The position numbers and the translations under genes were made by a program. The notes under the pieces were generated by a model. That model saw nothing but the letters and a program-made list of their open reading frames with translations, was not told the origin of the DNA and did not search any database. This document shows positions 60,593-64,000 of a stretch of 64,000 nucleotides of DNA, in pieces; the first letter of the stretch is position 1; every line of letters starts with the position of its first letter. The stretch is from Pseudoponticoccus marisrubri (GTDB lineage: Bacteria > Pseudomonadota > Alphaproteobacteria > Rhodobacterales > Rhodobacteraceae): contig NZ_LPXO01000004.1 of the NCBI RefSeq assembly GCF_001482405.1, forward strand, positions 62,001 through 126,000. The letters are read 5' to 3'.

Positions 60593-62206
60593 TCAAAGCA
60601 GTGCCCGGATCGGCTCCAGCAGGCCCTTCTTGCGCAGAGTGCGCACCGGGTAGGTCTCGTCATTGACCAGCCGGTCGAGGCTGAAGCCCGGCTCGATCTT
60701 GCCCAGCTTGGTGGCGATGGCGCGGGCCTTGTCCAGCTGCCCCTCCAGCGCGTAGAGCGCCAGAAGGTGGCGATGCGCCGGGCGCGACAACGGCGCGGCA
60801 CGCGCGGCGGCCTCGCCCGCCTCGATGGCGTCCTGCGGGCGGTTGCAGGCGATGGCGATGACGCAATGGCCCGTATCCCACCAATGCTTGAAGGGCGATG
60901 TGCGCGCGATGTTGCGCGCCCGGGCCGACAGCGCCAGCGCCTCCTGCGGGCGGCCCGCCATCATCAGCGCCTCGGCCATGGAGACCCAGGCATAGGCGCT
61001 CGCCGGGTTGGCCTCGACCGCGGTCTTGGCCATCTGGTAGCAGCCCTCGGGATCCTTCATCACGATGCCGCGCACCCGGCTGAGGATCGCGTGCACCAGC
61101 GGATTGTCGTTGGACAGCTCGATCGCCTTGAAATGCAGCTCTTCGGCCTCGGCGCGCAGCGCTTCGCGCTCGCGCTCGGCCATCTCGGTCAGCTGGATCA
61201 TCCGCACGAGGCTGCTCCATGCCAGGTAGATCCCGTTCTCGTCGCGGTCATGGGCCTGTTTCATCAGCCCGTAGGCCTCGCGCAGCCCGTCACGCTCGAA
61301 GCTGAACATGCGGTACATGCCCAGCCGCGACAGCGCGGTGGCGCGGGCCTCGGGCCGGGTGGTGTCCAGCGCCTGTGGCAGCTTACCGATGATCTGGTCC
61401 GTCGCCTCGAAGATCGTCTTGGCGGTGGCCTCCTCGCTTTCCAGCACGTCTTCCAGTCGGTTCAGGTGGTGCAGCTTGGAATAGAGGATGCGCGCCGAGG
61501 GCTTGTGCACCGACTTGATGTAGACCGAATGGCCATCCGTCTCGCGCACCAGCTGGCAGTCGATCTGGATGTCGCTGTCGGGCAGGCTGGCCGCGGGATC
61601 GGTGCTGTCGGTGGATTGCCGCCACGCGCGGACCTGCTCGGCGATGCCCTCGCCGATCTGGTTGGCCAGCACCTCGCCCACCATGCGGCCACGCCCGGGC
61701 GCCTCGGCGAAGCTGCGGCAATGGATCAGCACGCCTTTCGCCTGTTGCGGGGTGGCGCGGGCGATGCGGCTCTGCAGCTCCTGGCGCTCGATGCGCAGCC
61801 AGTCCTCGAATTCCGGGTCGCGGATATCCATGCCCTGCAGCAGCTCGGTGCGCGGGTCCATGGGCACCTCGCCATCCAGCAGGTCGACCCAGATGCCCTC
61901 GGGGCCCAGCGTGATCGTGCTGCGGTCGGCCTGCAGCAGGTCGGCCGCCGCGCCCAGCCCGCCGCGCAGCTTGCTGAGCGCCTGGCGCAGGTTGGCACTG
62001 GCCTGTTCGGCGCCGAAGGTGCTCCAGAGCTTGTCCTCGATCCAGCGGCGCGGGCGGGTCATGCCGGGGCTGAGCGCCAGCAGCGCCATCAGCGCCTGGT
62101 TCTTGGCGCCCTTGGGCGTGACATCCGTCCCCGCGGCATCCGCGACCGAGAAGGGACCGAGCATGCTGATCCGAAGCCTGACTCGTTTTTCCGACATGCC
62201 CGCCAT
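60593..62206 (-). CDS. BTAD/SARP-like winged-helix regulator with TPR repeats
   Basis: 537 residues. An N-terminal winged helix of the OmpR/SARP kind is at about 10-105: RLRISMLGPFSVADAAGTDVTPKGAKNQALMALLALSPGMTRPRRWIEDKLW, ASANLRQALSKLRGGL. A central region resembles nucleotide-cyclase-like or adaptor segments. The C-terminal third has TPR-like helices (ASAYAWVSMAEALMMAGRPQEALALSARARN, HRHLLALYALEGQLDKARAIATKLG). No phospho-acceptor domain is present. It starts at 62206 (or 62197). Divergent from the haloperoxidase-like gene and possibly its regulator. Confidence 0.8.
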   Translation of the reverse strand: MAGMSEKRVRLRISMLGPFSVADAAGTDVTPKGAKNQALMALLALSPGMTRPRRWIEDKLWSTFGAEQASANLRQALSKLRGGLGAAADLLQADRSTITLGPEGIWVDLLDGEVPMDPRTELLQGMDIRDPEFEDWLRIERQELQSRIARATPQQAKGVLIHCRSFAEAPGRGRMVGEVLANQIGEGIAEQVRAWRQSTDSTDPAASLPDSDIQIDCQLVRETDGHSVYIKSVHKPSARILYSKLHHLNRLEDVLESEEATAKTIFEATDQIIGKLPQALDTTRPEARATALSRLGMYRMFSFERDGLREAYGLMKQAHDRDENGIYLAWSSLVRMIQLTEMAEREREALRAEAEELHFKAIELSNDNPLVHAILSRVRGIVMKDPEGCYQMAKTAVEANPASAYAWVSMAEALMMAGRPQEALALSARARNIARTSPFKHWWDTGHCVIAIACNRPQDAIEAGEAAARAAPLSRPAHRHLLALYALEGQLDKARAIATKLGKIEPGFSLDRLVNDETYPVRTLRKKGLLEPIRALL

Positions 62207-62225
62207 CACCAACTGACCCCGAGTG

Positions 62226-62254
62226 AGGCTAGCACCGCCCCGACGGCGCGACAA
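62226..62254 (-). promoter_or_regulatory. putative promoter of the BTAD/TPR regulator
   Basis: Minus strand TTGTCG (62254-62249), 17 bases, TAGCCT (62231-62226), 20 bases before the ATG at 62206. The -10 is identical to that predicted for the gene at 59333. Confidence 0.45.
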
Positions 62255-62366
62255 CCGGCGTGAATTCTGCGTAAATGCCTGCGGGGGCCCGGTGAAAGCT
62301 TTGACGCAGGAACCGGCCGTCCCGCAAGAACTGGACAAGACCACGGACGACACGGGGGATGAGGGC

Positions 62367-63413
62367 ATGCCGACATACGGTTGGGAGGGCTGGGAAGGCT
62401 GGGAAGGCTGGGAGGGGTGGGAAGGCTGGGAAAGCCGCCCGCGCCGCGCGCCCGCCGCCGCGCTCGGCTCGGCCCGCGACGGCACGGTGGGACATTGGGA
62501 CGGCTCGGCCGATCGCAGCCCGGTGCAGGCCGGGCGCGACAGCTGGACCGCCTTCCGCAGCATGGGCGCCCGGCCCCGGCGCATCGTGACCGACCGCGCG
62601 CTCGGCGACCTCTTCGCCGTGGACCTGGGCGACACGGGGCTTGCCAATGCCGAGGGGCACGTGACCTGCCGGGCCCGGCGCATCGTGACGCTGACCCGGC
62701 CCGACGACGCGCTGCTGGCCGAGCACCAGTTGCACTACCTGCGCAGCTATGCCGACCTGCGCCCGGACCGGCTGGGCGAAATCAACAGCCAGATCGGTGA
62801 TCTGCAATCCTTCTACGCCATGGTCGGCTACATGTCGCCCGAGGCCACACCCTGGACCATCGCGCTGAACCTCGCCGTACTGCGGCTTTGCGCGGCGATC
62901 GAGATGCCGCTCAAGCACGGGTTCGACGTGCCCCGCCCGATCGCGATGTCCTACAAGGTCCAGCCGGTGATCCAGACGCCGGGCCACGGGGCCTGGCCCT
63001 CGGGACACGCGACCGAGGCCTTCGCCACCGCCACGCTGCTGACACGGCTGTTCTACAATCGCGGCTTCGACCCGGTGGCCGAGATCCATGGCGAGAACGA
63101 GCTCTACCGCCACGCCGCGCGCATCGCGATGAACCGGACCGTGGCGGGCGTGCATTTCCCGACCGACAGCATGGCCGGGGCCGTGCTGGGCATCACCCTG
63201 GCCGAAGCGCTGGTGCGCCTGCTGGATGCCGAGCCCACGACCCCGGCGCGCCGCTTCCGCGGCGACAGCTATCAAGGGGATTTCAATCTTTTCCTGCTTT
63301 CCTCCGCGCTGGGCGATGACGCGGTGATCGAGACGACCAGCGCCCCGTGTGACGGGCCCGCCCTGCCGGCCTGGCTGCGCCGCATGTGGTCCGAGGCGCA
63401 GGGCGAATGGTGA
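62367..63413 (+). CDS. vanadium-dependent haloperoxidase / PAP2-superfamily enzyme with N-terminal Trp-Glu-Gly repeat
   Basis: 348 residues. The vanadate/phosphate-binding triad is complete: KHGFDVPRP (Lys183, KxxxxxxRP), WPSGHATEA (211-214) and NRTVAGVHFPTDS (Arg257, His263, Asp267). These active sites are shared by acid phosphatases and vanadium haloperoxidases. Soluble helical architecture without membrane segments favours a haloperoxidase-like or soluble phosphatase role. Residues 6-23 are six WEG-type repeats, encoded by tandem 9-base units. The ATG follows GGGGGA; a GTG at 62292 is an alternative start. No signal peptide is seen. Confidence 0.82.
   Translation: MPTYGWEGWEGWEGWEGWEGWESRPRRAPAAALGSARDGTVGHWDGSADRSPVQAGRDSWTAFRSMGARPRRIVTDRALGDLFAVDLGDTGLANAEGHVTCRARRIVTLTRPDDALLAEHQLHYLRSYADLRPDRLGEINSQIGDLQSFYAMVGYMSPEATPWTIALNLAVLRLCAAIEMPLKHGFDVPRPIAMSYKVQPVIQTPGHGAWPSGHATEAFATATLLTRLFYNRGFDPVAEIHGENELYRHAARIAMNRTVAGVHFPTDSMAGAVLGITLAEALVRLLDAEPTTPARRFRGDSYQGDFNLFLLSSALGDDAVIETTSAPCDGPALPAWLRRMWSEAQGEW
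62382..62435 (+). repeat. six tandem 9-base repeats (TGGGARGGC) inside the haloperoxidase-like gene
   Basis: Units at 62382, 62391, 62400, 62409, 62418 and 62427 read TGGGAGGGC, TGGGAAGGC, TGGGAAGGC, TGGGAGGGG, TGGGAAGGC and TGGGAAAGC. Each encodes Trp-Glu-Gly (Ser in the last). The unit length keeps the frame if copies are gained or lost. Confidence 0.95.
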
Positions 63414-63729
63414 CAGGTTTAAACGGTGACATGGCGCCAGCCGGTGCCATGTAGGGTGTGAGTGGACCGGGGCCGCCGCGGCGCGCCCCGGCTTCCGTTT
63501 TTCTGCGTGGGTATTGCCACCAGAGGTTTCGGATCGCCTGCGCGATCCGACCGGCCGGGGGCTGCGCCCCCGGACCCCCGCTTGAGTATTTTCGGAAAGA
63601 TGAAAGGGGCCGGGGACAATGACCCGACGTGCACTTTCATCTTTCCACAAATACTCGAAAGCGCGTTTTCCGGCTTGCCGTCCGGTTGGCGTGATGCGCG
63701 GCCGGCTGGGTTCTCCGGGTTGCCTCGTA
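63414..63729. other. 316-base non-coding, repeat-rich interval
   Basis: No credible gene. From left to right it has a 9-bp hairpin CATGGCGCC/GGTGCCATG with one G-U pair (63430-63451), a GGATCG/CGATCC hairpin (63531-63548), a CCGGGGG/CCCCCGG hairpin (63555-63573), and the inverted repeat pair at 63584-63656. The last three form one composite element. Confidence 0.7.
63531..63656. repeat. composite intergenic repeat element with inverted repeat pair
   Basis: Two short perfect hairpins (63531-63548 and 63555-63573) are followed by GAGTATTTTCGGAAAGATG... (63584-63605) and its inverted copy ...CATCTTTCCACAAATACTC (63635-63656). The two 22-base arms match at 20 positions, separated by 29 bases. 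The same 22-base block occurs once at 2653-2674. I see no coding capacity or target duplication, so it is a REP/MITE-like element rather than an insertion sequence. Confidence 0.65.
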
Positions 63730-64000
63730 TCAGCAGGGCAGGCGCGTGGGGTCGTGGGCCGAGACGATCACGGCGCTCATCCGGTCTGACAGCTCTTGCG
63801 GCACGGGGATCAGGGTCACGACCTCCGGATCGAAATCCTCGAGGTGTCCGGAGCCGCCTCGGGGCTGCCCCGAGGTCGCGAGGGAGAGGGCGAGGGCGCG
63901 GCTGAGGCGGCCGGCAGCCGCGCTCGTGCCACCTTGGTGCCGCGCCGAGCCGGACAGGGTGCCGCTGCCGAGACTGCCCGGCCGGAAGGGCGGGCCTTCG
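63730..64000 (-). CDS. unidentified protein, C-terminal part only
   Basis: A frame open from the right edge to a TGA at 63730-63732 gives 89 residues, with strong GC3 bias typical of real genes here. The first half is Gly/Ser/Ala-rich (GSLGSGTLSGSARHQGGT), followed by a helix RLSRALALSLATSG and an ordered end EDFDPEVVTLIPVPQELSDRMSAVIVSAHDP. I recognise no family. Start and full length are outside the window. Confidence 0.45.
   Translation of the reverse strand, partial: EGPPFRPGSLGSGTLSGSARHQGGTSAAAGRLSRALALSLATSGQPRGGSGHLEDFDPEVVTLIPVPQELSDRMSAVIVSAHDPTRLPC

Noticed and set aside
63462-63905. 147-residue plus-strand frame across the repeat element
   Set aside because: It is translated from the dispersed repeat and hairpins, lacks a ribosome site and has no conserved pattern.
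1-64000. CRISPR arrays, insertion sequences, integrase or att sites, tRNA and rRNA genes
   Set aside because: I scanned for regularly spaced repeats, transposase or integrase motifs and tRNA T-loop (GGTTCGAATC) sequences and found none convincing.

Overview
This 64 kb window is chromosomal DNA of a high-GC alphaproteobacterium, most likely a member of the Rhodobacterales (Rhodobacteraceae / Roseobacter group). That placement rests on several things: GC-rich third codon positions throughout; a Rhodobacter-type porin; DUF2125, DUF3576 and DUF2218 proteins; an NDUFS4-like complex I accessory subunit; and the gene orders ftsK-exoD-lolA and leuS-lptE-holA. I see no insertion sequence, prophage, CRISPR array, tRNA or rRNA. 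The window reads as ordinary chromosome with a few accessory operons.

Layout. 1-2.4 kb: the end of a glutathionyl-hydroquinone reductase, an orphan receiver domain, an MltB-type lytic transglycosylase and a cupin. 2.7-7.6 kb: adenine deaminase, divergent from a cobalt-type nitrile hydratase operon (alpha, beta, accessory protein), then a crotonase and an SDR. 7.7-14.3 kb: a DUF2125 exported protein, an SDR, a UbiH-like monooxygenase, an amidase and a DapC-like aminotransferase. 14.3-23.5 kb: housekeeping genes ftsK, exoD-like, lolA, a MocR regulator, ribF, a YcgN-type protein, threonine aldolase and a DsbA-fold isomerase. 23.6-33.9 kb: hspQ, a lipoprotein transglycosylase, yggS, a porin, a DUF3576 lipoprotein, a glycosyltransferase, leuS-lptE-holA and a GST. 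33.6-37.5 kb: a siderophore/haem-type ABC importer with a DUF2218 gene. 37.5-41 kb: a tricarballylate/citrate-type tcuAB operon, divergent from its LysR regulator. 41.2-42.4 kb: a secreted PLAT / beta-rich / PAN protein.

44.2-52.5 kb holds the most striking region. It is one tightly packed eight-gene operon encoding, in transcription order, a Ser/Thr kinase, an FHA protein, a PP2C phosphatase, a degenerate P-loop protein, a dynamin-like GTPase, a second GTPase, a small protein with Roadblock/LC7-like topology, and a protein of unknown function. It looks like a self-contained system in which phosphorylation and phosphothreonine reading control dynamin-like GTPases. No type VI secretion genes accompany it. 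It is my main candidate for an undescribed system.

52.7-58.4 kb is a stress/xenobiotic-type cluster: an exported YHS protein, a Tat-exported isochorismatase-like hydrolase, a small membrane protein, an AraC regulator, and a PNPOx / DUF1348 / AhpD operon facing a TetR regulator with two matching operators. 58.4-64 kb: the NDUFS4-like subunit, a 565 bp non-coding gap with a long hairpin, a second MltB-type transglycosylase, a BTAD/TPR regulator divergent from a vanadium haloperoxidase/PAP2 enzyme with an N-terminal Trp-Glu-Gly repeat, a repeat-rich gap, and the 3' end of an unidentified gene.
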